From contig CALODV010000013.1 in assembly GCA_942492065.1 (NCBI GenBank), positions 124,001-188,000 on the forward strand: a stretch of DNA of 64,000 bases. The letters are read 5' to 3'. The notes under the pieces are model-generated. The model did not search any database and was not told where the DNA came from. It saw only the letters and a list, made by a program, of their open reading frames with translations. Source of the stretch: G963665815 sp942492065 (GTDB lineage: Bacteria; Cloacimonadota; Cloacimonadia; Cloacimonadales; JAIOQZ01). Shown one piece after another: positions 45,872-53,973 of this stretch. Within the stretch, counting starts at the first letter, position 1. Each line of letters begins with the position of its first letter. Made by a program: the position numbers and the translations under genes.

Positions 45872-45900
45872 TTGACTTATAACCGTTATATAAATAATAT
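45872..45900 (+). promoter_or_regulatory. Sigma-70-type promoter of the alcohol dehydrogenase gene
   Basis: TTGACT (45872-45877), 17-base spacer, TAATAT (45895-45900), 24 bases before the ATG. Confidence 0.65.
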
Positions 45901-45923
45901 TGTAAAAAAATTCGGAGGAATCC

Positions 45924-47042
45924 ATGTATTCTAATAATAACACAGATATAAATAAATATTTAATGCCGACCGAAGTACTGCTGGGCAAAGGCTGTATCAA
46001 GAAATCAACAGACAGATTCCGTGAGTTCGGTAAAAAAGCTCTCATTGTAACAGGCAGATCTTCAGCAGTAAAAAGCGGAGCACAGCAGGATGTTCTGGAT
46101 GTACTGACTGAACAATCAATTGAGCATGTTATATTTAATGAAATAGTGGAAAACCCGACTGTTGATTCAGTTGTAAAGGGTGCTGAAGTCTTCAGGACAA
46201 ATAATTGCGACCATGTTATTGCTATTGGAGGCGGCTCTCCGCTCGATGCAGGTAAGGCCATCGCTCTGGCAGCAAAACACAATATTAAAACAAAGGAAGA
46301 GTTCTTCTCCACAGCGTTTTCGCAGGCACACCCTGTTGTAGCTATACCAACTACTTCAGGTACAGGTTCGGAAGCGACTCAATACAGCATCATTACAGAT
46401 ACAGAATCAAACACCAAAAAGGGAATAGCTCATCCTGCTATTTTTCCGGTTTGCTCCTTCCTGGATCCTACCTATACAATTTCACTCAATGAAAACGTTA
46501 CCAGAAACACTGCAATTGATGCTTTAAGTCATCTTCTGGAAGGTATTTACTCCAAGAGGAGAAATCCTCTGACTTATCCGATGATTTTCCAGGGAGTGAA
46601 ACTTATCTATGATAATCTTAAAAAGTGTCTCCAGACCCCGGAGAACTACGAGTTAAGAGAAAAGCTCATGATTGCTTCTCTGTATGGTGGAGTCGCAATT
46701 GCTCAAACAGGTACAACGGTACAACATTCCATCGGATATCCACTGACAACAGAATACGGCATAGCTCATGGACTGGCAAACGGAGTTGTTATGAAGGATA
46801 TTATGGAAACTTACTACCCATACATTAAATACGAGTTAAACCAATTGTTCCATTTCATTGGAATTAACAAAATTGTTTTCTTCTCATGGTTGAGAGAACT
46901 GCTTGCAGATGTAAAAGTAGATATTACAGACACTTTCATTGAAAAGCAATCTGTTGAAGTTGCTCACAGTTCCCATGTAAACAATACACCGGGCAATATC
47001 AGCCCATCACTCATAAAAAAAATATACCTGCAGCTAAAATAG
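45924..47042 (+). CDS. Iron-containing alcohol dehydrogenase
   Basis: 372 residues of the group III (iron-dependent) dehydrogenase family. NAD(P)-binding VIAIGGGSPLDAGKAIAL near 95; PTTSGTGSEATQY near 138; metal ligands Asp in NTAIDALSHLLEG near 192 and His in VQHSIGYPLTTEYGIAHGLAN near 265-280. It reduces or oxidises an alcohol/aldehyde pair, substrate open. GGAGGA precedes the ATG. The secreted-protein gene follows after 8 bases, so the two may share a transcript. Confidence 0.92.
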   Translation: MYSNNNTDINKYLMPTEVLLGKGCIKKSTDRFREFGKKALIVTGRSSAVKSGAQQDVLDVLTEQSIEHVIFNEIVENPTVDSVVKGAEVFRTNNCDHVIAIGGGSPLDAGKAIALAAKHNIKTKEEFFSTAFSQAHPVVAIPTTSGTGSEATQYSIITDTESNTKKGIAHPAIFPVCSFLDPTYTISLNENVTRNTAIDALSHLLEGIYSKRRNPLTYPMIFQGVKLIYDNLKKCLQTPENYELREKLMIASLYGGVAIAQTGTTVQHSIGYPLTTEYGIAHGLANGVVMKDIMETYYPYIKYELNQLFHFIGINKIVFFSWLRELLADVKVDITDTFIEKQSVEVAHSSHVNNTPGNISPSLIKKIYLQLK

Positions 47043-47050
47043 GAGGTTTT

Positions 47051-48991
47051 ATGTACAAGTCGGTATTTTTTCTTGTGATAATAGCCGGACTTTTTTGCAG
47101 TCTGGCAGCTGACAATTATTCTATCGATAATTCATATCTGACAATTACAGTTGATGAAAACACAGCAGCATACAATATTGGGGATGCTTCAGAAAATGCC
47201 GTCATATCAGGATATCCAAGCACATTCGATACTCATTTCATCGTTTCGCTGGATGATAACTACTATTCTAATTCCGATGCTCTGCCAAATGTGACAACTC
47301 TGGTTCCAATGAGTCTCACTGAACTTGCAGACAAGATCGAAGCTGTTTATCAGATTGGGGATGTGGAAATCAAACAGATTCTGGAATTTCAGGATTTCAC
47401 CAACTCCCATTTTGTTACTCTGAAGTATGAGATTGATAATCAGGATCAGATCATTCATGATATCGGGATTGCTCATTTTTACGCACCGCAATGTCCCGGA
47501 ACAGGTACAAGATCATTCTGGGGGAACGGTCAACAGATCAGCTCTACCCATGAACTCAGCGGTCATATGATTCCACAGGTTATCCAGATATATGAAAATG
47601 ATGATATCATCACTGATGGTAGAGTATTTCAGACAATCACAAACGGTCTAGAAGCAACAACTCCGGGTCTGATTATATTTGGAAATTCAGACACTCTTTC
47701 CAATGTTGTCTGGGATATGCAGACTGATCAGGTTGTTCCTATCACTTCTCCCGGATTATTCACAAGATGGAATGTCGAGACTTATGATGTTGACGATAAG
47801 AAAACTTACGGACAGTATATAGGGCTGGGGAACATTACTACCCTTAACGACAGTATTGACCTTTCCGTATCAGCTCTGGATAACTTCGAGCAGAACTATG
47901 AGGACATTCTTCCTTCATCTGTTACAGTTCAGATTTTTGCCAGAAACAACCATAATGTACCGGCAGATACGATGTATGCGGTTATGGAGTTATCACAGAA
48001 TCTGAGATTCGCAAACTCAACTGCAACCCAGAGTATGAGTCCCGAAATGATCTCTACCGGAGAAATCAGCGGATGTAAATGGGCTATATATGCGTCCAAT
48101 CCTCAACAGAACTCTCTGGAAGAAGTAAGAATTACTCTCTACTCCACAATTGATACTGTTGAGATAACCAGAACCATAGCTGTACCCCGCATTATTAATA
48201 CTAACTTCAGACAGGATTTTGATCAGATTCGGTTCCCGCCAAAATGGTGGATACTGGACAATACCCACAACAGTTTTACCTGGCAGCCGGGAAATATTCA
48301 GGGTTTGTCCTACTCTGAATATGATCCTTTCAATATATATTCAGCATTCTGTCCTTATGTGGATCTCAGTGATTATCAGGATGAATGGCTGATCTCCCCT
48401 ACTCTCATTATTGATTCGCGACTTAACGGATATCTGGAATTCTGGACCTGCTATAACTCAGGATACATGGATAACACCAACTACACTGTGAAAGTTACAA
48501 CTGACGATGGTGATAACTGGACAGAAGTCTGGCATGCAGAAGAAGACAACATCAGCTCTCTTGACTGGGAACATGTTAGTGTTAACCTTACATCCTACAC
48601 TGGCGAACATATTCGGATTGCCTGGCATAAAGTGGGCTACGATAACGATATTGTAATACTTGACGGTATTGCTCTGGATGGAGCTATAGACAACGATGAT
48701 GTAACTCTGGAACTGGTAGATAAAGTATATAATTACCCTAATCCGTTCAACCCCAGAACCACAATCAGTTTTTCCCTTGCAGAAGAACAGAACATTGATG
48801 TAAGCATATATAATATTAAAGGACAGAAAGTAAAAAGCCTTCTCAAGAGGAATCTGAGTAAAGGTGCTCATGAAATTGTCTGGGATGGCAAAAACAACAA
48901 TGGTAATGGTGTCTCTTCAGGTGTCTATTTCTATAAAATAACACCGGAAAAAGGAGAGTCCATTCTGAAAAAATGTATTATGTTGAAATAG
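47051..48991 (+). CDS. Secreted protein with choice-of-anchor-J-type domain and sorting domain
   Basis: 646 residues with a signal peptide (1-19, LFCSLAADN). The first 390 residues form a large beta-rich region of unknown type. Residues about 395-555 look like a choice-of-anchor/cleaved-adhesin jelly roll (FPPKWWILDN, DEWLISPTLIID, WTEVWHAEEDN). A FlgD-like sorting domain closes the protein (YNYPNPFNP near 565, SGVYFYKI, terminal KKCIMLK). Likely type 9 secretion cargo at the surface. It follows the alcohol dehydrogenase by eight bases, with AGGAGG before its ATG, and is ended by a terminator. Confidence 0.85.
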   Translation: MYKSVFFLVIIAGLFCSLAADNYSIDNSYLTITVDENTAAYNIGDASENAVISGYPSTFDTHFIVSLDDNYYSNSDALPNVTTLVPMSLTELADKIEAVYQIGDVEIKQILEFQDFTNSHFVTLKYEIDNQDQIIHDIGIAHFYAPQCPGTGTRSFWGNGQQISSTHELSGHMIPQVIQIYENDDIITDGRVFQTITNGLEATTPGLIIFGNSDTLSNVVWDMQTDQVVPITSPGLFTRWNVETYDVDDKKTYGQYIGLGNITTLNDSIDLSVSALDNFEQNYEDILPSSVTVQIFARNNHNVPADTMYAVMELSQNLRFANSTATQSMSPEMISTGEISGCKWAIYASNPQQNSLEEVRITLYSTIDTVEITRTIAVPRIINTNFRQDFDQIRFPPKWWILDNTHNSFTWQPGNIQGLSYSEYDPFNIYSAFCPYVDLSDYQDEWLISPTLIIDSRLNGYLEFWTCYNSGYMDNTNYTVKVTTDDGDNWTEVWHAEEDNISSLDWEHVSVNLTSYTGEHIRIAWHKVGYDNDIVILDGIALDGAIDNDDVTLELVDKVYNYPNPFNPRTTISFSLAEEQNIDVSIYNIKGQKVKSLLKRNLSKGAHEIVWDGKNNNGNGVSSGVYFYKITPEKGESILKKCIMLK

Positions 48992-49034
48992 GATGTCTAT
49001 CGTTTGATATAGAACTTTCTAACACAAATTTGGT

Positions 49035-49066
49035 AATCCCCGGCAATGTCGGGGATTTTTATTTTT
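49035..49066 (+). terminator. Rho-independent terminator
   Basis: Stem AATCCCCG / CGGGGATT with a seven-base loop and TTTTATTTTT. Confidence 0.9.
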
Positions 49067-49348
49067 ACCCTAAGATTCAGATTGAAGATCGGAACCAGCT
49101 CTCTGAAAGAGAGAGTACAAAGCAAGTTCAGGTAGAAGGTTAAGACTGTAGTTTTATAGAGCAACCTGCTGTTTCTGAGAACCTTTTTATTGACAAATTC
49201 CTGAAACCCTATTAACAATTGCACTGTTATTTTGTTGTGGGTGGAAAATACCCGTTAATGTAGAATTGGTAACGCTTAACAGCATGAGTGTGTGAATTTC
49301 AAAAACAAGAAAGGCAATTTACAACCCCATAAGAGTGAGGAGTACAGT

Positions 49349-49372
49349 ATGAAACACTGGTATTTTCCATAA
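49349..49372 (+). CDS. Seven-codon upstream frame (putative leader peptide MKHWYFP)
   Basis: ATG preceded at six bases by GAGGAG, seven codons and TAA. The same frame, with the same binding site, is in copy 2 of the leader at 52116-52139. It lies about 95 bases before the main gene. Whether it is translated is unknown. Confidence 0.4.
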   Translation: MKHWYFP

Positions 49373-49419
49373 GCAGGCAGATAGCACAAAGAATTTATTA
49401 ACAACACAAACTGTAAAAT

Positions 49420-49447
49420 TTGACAAGTAAAACGAATTAACTATAAT
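49420..49447 (+). promoter_or_regulatory. Sigma-70-type promoter, near-consensus
   Basis: TTGACA, 16-base spacer, TATAAT. Transcription would start about 12 bases before the ATG at 49466, leaving only AAGGA as leader. Confidence 0.75.
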
Positions 49448-49465
49448 TAAGAAAAAGGAAAAAGT

Positions 49466-50599
49466 ATGAAAAAAATTATGATAATGTTGATTATAACATT
49501 TGCAATAACAGGCATTTATTCTATAGAAAATGAATATAGCCTTGATCTGGAAAAAATCAAAAAGATGGAACACATTAATCATTACAAGGATAATGAAGGA
49601 TACGTGAGCTTTCTCAATGCTGAGGAACTATTTGAATTTGCCTACGAGCTTGTATTATATGATGAGAAGAATTTTGAATCAGGAGTAATGCTGGTATTGG
49701 TTCAGTTGAATGATAAGCTGGATGATGATAAGAATAAAGAACTTATTCTTGAGCTTCTTAAGAATAAGTCATATGTACCCAAATACAGGGCATTTTTAAT
49801 TGATACAGCAAAGAAATTTATAAAAAAAGACAGTCGGCTATATGTAGATTATCAAGATATTATTCTAAGTATTGCTAAAGATGTTGAAGTTGATAAGAGA
49901 CTAAGGAAATATGCTGTTTCTAAGTTAGACAGTAATGTTAATGATAATCTTGAAGAGATTATAAATTTGCTTAAATCTAATAACAAAAAAAAAATATCAG
50001 CATCTTTACTTCATAAACTCAGAAGAGCAAAACATCCTGATTTGGAAAATTATGTTGCACCTGTATTAAACAATCCAAATGAATATGATGAGAAAATTCT
50101 GCAATCTGCTATTATGTGTCTTGTTCCAAATTTTGATATTAAGTACATTGGAAAACTAATGGAGATAAGTGAAAACACGGAAAATCAGAAAATTTTATCA
50201 GCAATCAGACATAAGCTTGTAGATATGAATCATCCTGAAGCTGTTATTGCATGCTTAGGAGTATATGAGAAAGCTTTTAAAAATGCAGACAAGTTTCCAA
50301 GAATGGCAAGAGAAAGCTTTCCATACAATCTATTTAACTCAATTAATACAATTGAGGCTATGATTGAATGCAAAAGTAATGAATATTATCAAATACAAGG
50401 GTTAATTGCTTTGATGAAGGGTAAACTCCCTTATGATAAAGAAAAAATATTAAAGTTGATTAATAGTACAAACAATGAAGAATTGCAGAAAATGGGGAAA
50501 AATGTTCTGAGATTTTTAGAGGAAAACGAATCATACTTAGCTTCAATGAAGAAAATATTAACTAAGCACAGAGGTTACAAAGTAAGAGGTGTGAAATGA
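49466..50599 (+). CDS. Exported HEAT-like helical protein
   Basis: 377 residues with a signal peptide (1-19). The remainder is almost wholly helical, with degenerate HEAT/ARM-like pairs (RLRKYAVSKLD, ISASLLHKLRRAKHPDLENYV, ILSAIRHKLVDMNHPEAVIACL, YYQIQGLIALMKGKL). These repeats form solenoid surfaces for protein binding; no enzyme motif is seen. It is AT-rich and Lys/Asn-rich compared with the housekeeping genes. It overlaps the next gene by four bases (ATGA), so the products likely act together in the envelope. Confidence 0.7.
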   Translation: MKKIMIMLIITFAITGIYSIENEYSLDLEKIKKMEHINHYKDNEGYVSFLNAEELFEFAYELVLYDEKNFESGVMLVLVQLNDKLDDDKNKELILELLKNKSYVPKYRAFLIDTAKKFIKKDSRLYVDYQDIILSIAKDVEVDKRLRKYAVSKLDSNVNDNLEEIINLLKSNNKKKISASLLHKLRRAKHPDLENYVAPVLNNPNEYDEKILQSAIMCLVPNFDIKYIGKLMEISENTENQKILSAIRHKLVDMNHPEAVIACLGVYEKAFKNADKFPRMARESFPYNLFNSINTIEAMIECKSNEYYQIQGLIALMKGKLPYDKEKILKLINSTNNEELQKMGKNVLRFLEENESYLASMKKILTKHRGYKVRGVK

Positions 50600-51495
50600 G
50601 AATATTGATGATATTACTTATACTGATACAATTTACTATTGTTTATTGCCAAACTGATAGTGAAACTATTGCTGATGCAGTATATAGAGAAGGTGGCTTT
50701 CTAAATAATTTGGATCATGCTGGAATTTATGTAGGGCCTACAGAAATTGTGCATATTGGGGGATATTTTTGTGAAGTAGAAATAGTTGATTGGAGTGGGT
50801 TTTTAGATGGGCAAGATTACATATGTCACTGCAATAATTCAAATATGGACATCTCACATAGGGATTCAATATGCCTTTTTGCTGAAGACCTTTTGGATTT
50901 CACTGATATCTCCTATACTGCAGGAGATGCATTGAATTACGATGATTCAAACCCAAATTTCTACTATATACAACCTGACGAAGTTACAGATATAAGATGT
51001 GATGGAATTGTAGAATATTGCTACGAATACTATGCGATTCCTGTATGGGCAATGAATCAAGATATTAGCCATTATGATATATCTAGTCCAAGTTTTGTCA
51101 ATGAACACAATAATCTTGGGGCAAATCAACCAGATGTAGAGCTTTCTCCGAAAGTTCAAAGAGGAGGAAGTGGTCATCAGTATACTTTTTTTGATACTAT
51201 ATGTATGGATATTGATAATGATTTCAGAGTAATGCTGAAAGGAAATCACTTACTATCCAACTACCCTAACCCATTCAATCCAGCAACATCCATATCATAC
51301 AGCCTCACAAAAGATATTTCTGATCCGGAAATCTGTATATACAACATAAAGGGACAAAAAGTTAAGACCTTTGAGCTGGAAGCAGAAGAAGGAGAGAATA
51401 AGGTTACCTGGTACGGTGAGGACGAGAATAATAAACCTGTTGCATCCGGAGTGTACTTCTACAGGCTTTCGGATGGTGGCAGGATTATAGCATAG
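50596..51495 (+). CDS. Secreted permuted NlpC/P60-like protein with shortened sorting domain
   Basis: 299 residues with a signal peptide (1-18). NLDHAGIYVGPTEIVHIGG near 38 supplies a His in the manner of circularly permuted NlpC/P60 (YiiX-type) folds, and DIRCDGIVEYCYEY near 133 gives the candidate catalytic Cys after it. Such enzymes cut amide or ester bonds in cell wall or lipid substrates. A FlgD-like sorting domain starts near 218 (NYPNPFNP), but the gene stops at SDGGRIIA, short of the usual basic KxxLLLK end, so export may be affected. Coupled to the HEAT-like gene upstream. Confidence 0.65.
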   Translation: MRILMILLILIQFTIVYCQTDSETIADAVYREGGFLNNLDHAGIYVGPTEIVHIGGYFCEVEIVDWSGFLDGQDYICHCNNSNMDISHRDSICLFAEDLLDFTDISYTAGDALNYDDSNPNFYYIQPDEVTDIRCDGIVEYCYEYYAIPVWAMNQDISHYDISSPSFVNEHNNLGANQPDVELSPKVQRGGSGHQYTFFDTICMDIDNDFRVMLKGNHLLSNYPNPFNPATSISYSLTKDISDPEICIYNIKGQKVKTFELEAEEGENKVTWYGEDENNKPVASGVYFYRLSDGGRIIA

Positions 51496-51716
51496 GTCTT
51501 CTCGGATCTTCGAAATTCTTCTTACGATTTTTATTTACCGCTTTTAACAACACACTTTGACAATTCTGACAAAAGTCCCATAATCCACAAACTTATTTAT
51601 TGACAAATTCCTGAAACTCTATTAATAATTGCACTGTTATTTTGTTGTGGGTGGAAAATACCCGATAATGTAGTGATTGTGACGCTTAACAGCATTAGTG
51701 TGTGAATTTCAAAAAC

Positions 51717-52064
51717 CGGATACCTTATTAAAATGCCCTTCTAATTAAGAAATTTCTGCATAATGTTTCTTTATCATTGTATAGTAAATTTTTCCGTTAA
51801 GAAATCCTGAAGCCCTGGAAGGATTTTAGGTAAGATTTACGGTTACAGCTTGCTGTAAATACATTTAGATAAAGATGTCATTTCTTTTGCTTCGTTTTCT
51901 TTGGACATTCAAAGAAAATGAAGGGATATTTAATGTATTTGCTAATAGATTGATACTGATTTATTCTAATCGGATTCGATGAAATTTCCAAATTTCATCA
52001 ACTAGTCCGTTTATGAGAAAGTATCTTTTTTACAGTCATTCAAAGAAAATGAAGGGAGTTCAAC
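51717..52064. mobile_element. 348-base non-coding insertion with 9-base target duplication
   Basis: Absent from the matching position of the leader at 49187-49468 and flanked by TTCAAAAAC on both sides (51708-51716 and 52065-52073). It carries the dispersed repeat 51779-51925, also found at 28886-29030, and two copies of ATTCAAAGAAAATGAAGGGA (51906 and 52038). There is no reading frame of note and no clear long terminal inverted repeat. It looks like a small non-autonomous element. Confidence 0.7.
51779..51925 (+). repeat. Dispersed 145-base repeat, copy 2
   Basis: Partner of 28886-29030, lying within the insertion. Confidence 0.85.
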
Positions 52065-52185
52065 TTCAAAAACAAGAACGGCAATTTATAACCCCCAAAA
52101 AGTGAGGAGTACAGTATGAAACACTGGTATTTTCCATAAGCAGGCAGATAGCACAAAGAATTTATTAACAACATAACTGTAAAAT

Positions 52186-52213
52186 TTGACAAGCAAAACG
52201 AATTAACTATAAT
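52186..52213 (+). promoter_or_regulatory. Sigma-70-type promoter, near-consensus
   Basis: TTGACA, 16-base spacer, TATAAT, the same as at 49420; start site about 11 bases before the ATG at 52231. The insertion upstream leaves it intact. Confidence 0.75.
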
Positions 52214-52230
52214 TAAGAAAAGGAAAAAGT

Positions 52231-53193
52231 ATGAAAAAACTAATAATACTGGCATTAATTACACTTGTAACAGCAAGTATGTGTGCCGATGAAATAAAGC
52301 TTAAATACTCCAGCGTTACCGGGGAAGATGTCCCAATGGTCAGAGAGTATATGGTACTAGCTAATAAACTAATTAATGAGGTAATGAGTTATAGAGGGGA
52401 AACATCTGGAATTGAATCCTCAATCAGGGAGATGATAAATAAACAAGAGAAGAATTCAATATATTATTTTTTGTACCTAGACTTCATTATCAGTAACAAA
52501 TATCCTATTTTTTATCTGGAAATGATGAATGTAAACTCAAAATCAAGTAGCTTAACATCACAAAATCTATATTCCAGAGAAGAACTAGAATATTTTAGAT
52601 TAAAAGCATTTGATAACTGTAATACTTCTATTACATTGAATAGAATTGTAACAAATTCTTGGTTAATTTGTTCTAAAAATAATGACCATGTAAAACTCCT
52701 TACAACTTTTCTTAGTAACAGAAATTGGGTTAAATTGAAAGTAACTAATTGTACTTTGCTACAGTCAAAAGACAAAAAAATTGCAAATATAATAGTAAAA
52801 GAGAATACATTAATTGTCAACGGTGAAATTGTAGATTCTCCATTTGATGCTCAAAACAATACGAAAATCTCTATTATTGTTGATATGCAACTTTTTAGTA
52901 ATTGCTTTGAGAAGGATAAAGAATACTTGATAAATTACAAACCTATACACATAAGTCATTCAAGATTTCCTGCAGGAGATTATGCACAAAAGAACCATAG
53001 CTATTTGATTAAAAATTTCTCAGATTTCTATTCTTGCTATGAGTTTGAAAATGAACATATTAAGAAATTAGAAAAGCAATATAGCGATCCTCATGGGCTT
53101 AGGAGTATGAGAACAGAAGGATTTAGCTTATTTAAGTCGGATATTGACAGTATTGAAGAATATTCTTGCGAAGAATTTTTTTCAAAAATTTAA
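52231..53193 (+). CDS. Exported hypothetical protein
   Basis: 320 residues with a signal peptide (1-19, ending MCADE). Not recognised. The mature part is mixed helix and strand with seven Cys, including DNCNTS, NCTLLQ, SNCFEK, FYSCYEF and YSCEEFF near the end. It is AT-rich. Its leader is a copy of that of the HEAT-like gene at 49466, so the two transcripts are probably controlled alike, but their mature proteins do not resemble each other. The following small exported gene starts 34 bases on. Confidence 0.65.
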   Translation: MKKLIILALITLVTASMCADEIKLKYSSVTGEDVPMVREYMVLANKLINEVMSYRGETSGIESSIREMINKQEKNSIYYFLYLDFIISNKYPIFYLEMMNVNSKSSSLTSQNLYSREELEYFRLKAFDNCNTSITLNRIVTNSWLICSKNNDHVKLLTTFLSNRNWVKLKVTNCTLLQSKDKKIANIIVKENTLIVNGEIVDSPFDAQNNTKISIIVDMQLFSNCFEKDKEYLINYKPIHISHSRFPAGDYAQKNHSYLIKNFSDFYSCYEFENEHIKKLEKQYSDPHGLRSMRTEGFSLFKSDIDSIEEYSCEEFFSKI

Positions 53194-53227
53194 CAAAGTG
53201 CAACATTTTTAGTAAGTGGGGTTAATA

Positions 53228-53656
53228 ATGACAATGAGAGATAGTGTTTTTCGTACAATTCTTTTTGCAATATTATCATTCATGATATCATATCTTACTT
53301 CTGCTACAATAACATATAATACAATAAATGATGGTGAAAGGCTTTATGAATTGAATAATCATTATGTCGGAAATGTATCAGACATTATGAAATGGCCTGA
53401 CTGTGCATTTATAAATGCAGGTGGATATGATGGAGATATTGATCACTATGGTGGATTATCAGATATTGAAGCATATAATCCGATTACAGAGAATCCTTAT
53501 AATGGTACTGTAATCATGATAGATGAATTTGATCAAATTGAAGTCACCGTTTACAATGATTCAGACATGGATATTAGTAATTGTAATGTTTCACTGACCA
53601 TCCTTGAACCTGCAAGTCAGATAGTATTGGATTTGAGTGAAGTAGGAGTAAATTGA
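53228..53656 (+). CDS. Small exported hypothetical protein
   Basis: 142 residues from the ATG at 53228, with GGGG upstream; GTG at 53216 is possible. An N-terminal signal (about 1-26) precedes a beta-rich domain with GGYDGDIDHYGG and YNDSDMDISNCNV. The tail resembles the start of a beta-sandwich (ITVTV-like) that stops early, so this may be a truncated relic of a longer secreted protein. Not recognised otherwise. Confidence 0.5.
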   Translation: MTMRDSVFRTILFAILSFMISYLTSATITYNTINDGERLYELNNHYVGNVSDIMKWPDCAFINAGGYDGDIDHYGGLSDIEAYNPITENPYNGTVIMIDEFDQIEVTVYNDSDMDISNCNVSLTILEPASQIVLDLSEVGVN

Positions 53657-53816
53657 TGTTTACGTTTCATGAGTACTCATTTGAAGCCCCAATTATCTTC
53701 CGGATAGTGAACACATCCTTTTAAAGATAAAGCCGTACTCAGCAGATTCGGGCATAATGTAGAAAGACAATATTTTGCATGTTCACTGATGCCCCAACCC
53801 CATTATTTATATCATT

Positions 53817-53849
53817 TTAACACAATCTTAACACAAACCTAACACTTTG
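53817..53849 (+). promoter_or_regulatory. Pho-box-like triple 11-base repeat
   Basis: Three head-to-tail 11-base units TTAACACAATC, TTAACACAAAC and CTAACACTTTG. Spacing and core TTAACA resemble PhoP/PhoB boxes. It lies 125 bases before the Na/Pi cotransporter gene, in the 317-base gap 53657-53973. Confidence 0.6.
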
Positions 53850-53935
53850 ATTATTAGAATGTTAAGATTCCTTTACAAATCTCGGGAAAATCCTTAATAG
53901 AAACAATTTTCTTGTTGACACACTTTAATAATAAT

Positions 53936-53964
53936 TTAACAGGACATTAACACTAAACTAACGG
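53936..53964 (+). promoter_or_regulatory. Second Pho-box-like repeat group
   Basis: TTAACAGGACA, TTAACACTAAA and CTAACGG, again at 11-base steps, directly before the start codon of the cotransporter and after a TTGACA at 53915. It could be an operator overlapping the leader. Confidence 0.5.
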
Positions 53965-53973
53965 AGAAAGCTT

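Larger units (their letters stand above)
49187..49468 (+). repeat. Duplicated leader, copy 1 (uninterrupted)
   Basis: Matches the leader of the gene at 52231 nearly base for base, where it is split into 51597-51716 and 52065-52233. It contains an upstream promoter-like TTGACA-17-TAACAA (49190-49218), a small GGGT/ACCC stem, the short frame at 49349, and the promoter at 49420. The gene-free stretch 48992-49465 holds nothing else but the terminator. Confidence 0.9.
51597..52233 (+). repeat. Duplicated leader, copy 2 (interrupted by an insertion)
   Basis: Left part 51597-51716 and right part 52065-52233 together equal the leader at 49187-49468. Left: TTGACA-17-TAATAA at 51600-51628. Right: the seven-codon frame at 52116 and the promoter TTGACA-16-TATAAT at 52186-52213. 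The interruption is at TTCAAAAAC. Confidence 0.9.

Noticed and set aside
45818..46312. 164-aa minus-strand frame over the start of the alcohol dehydrogenase gene
   Set aside because: Antisense to conserved NAD-binding coding sequence and its promoter; no binding site or family likeness.
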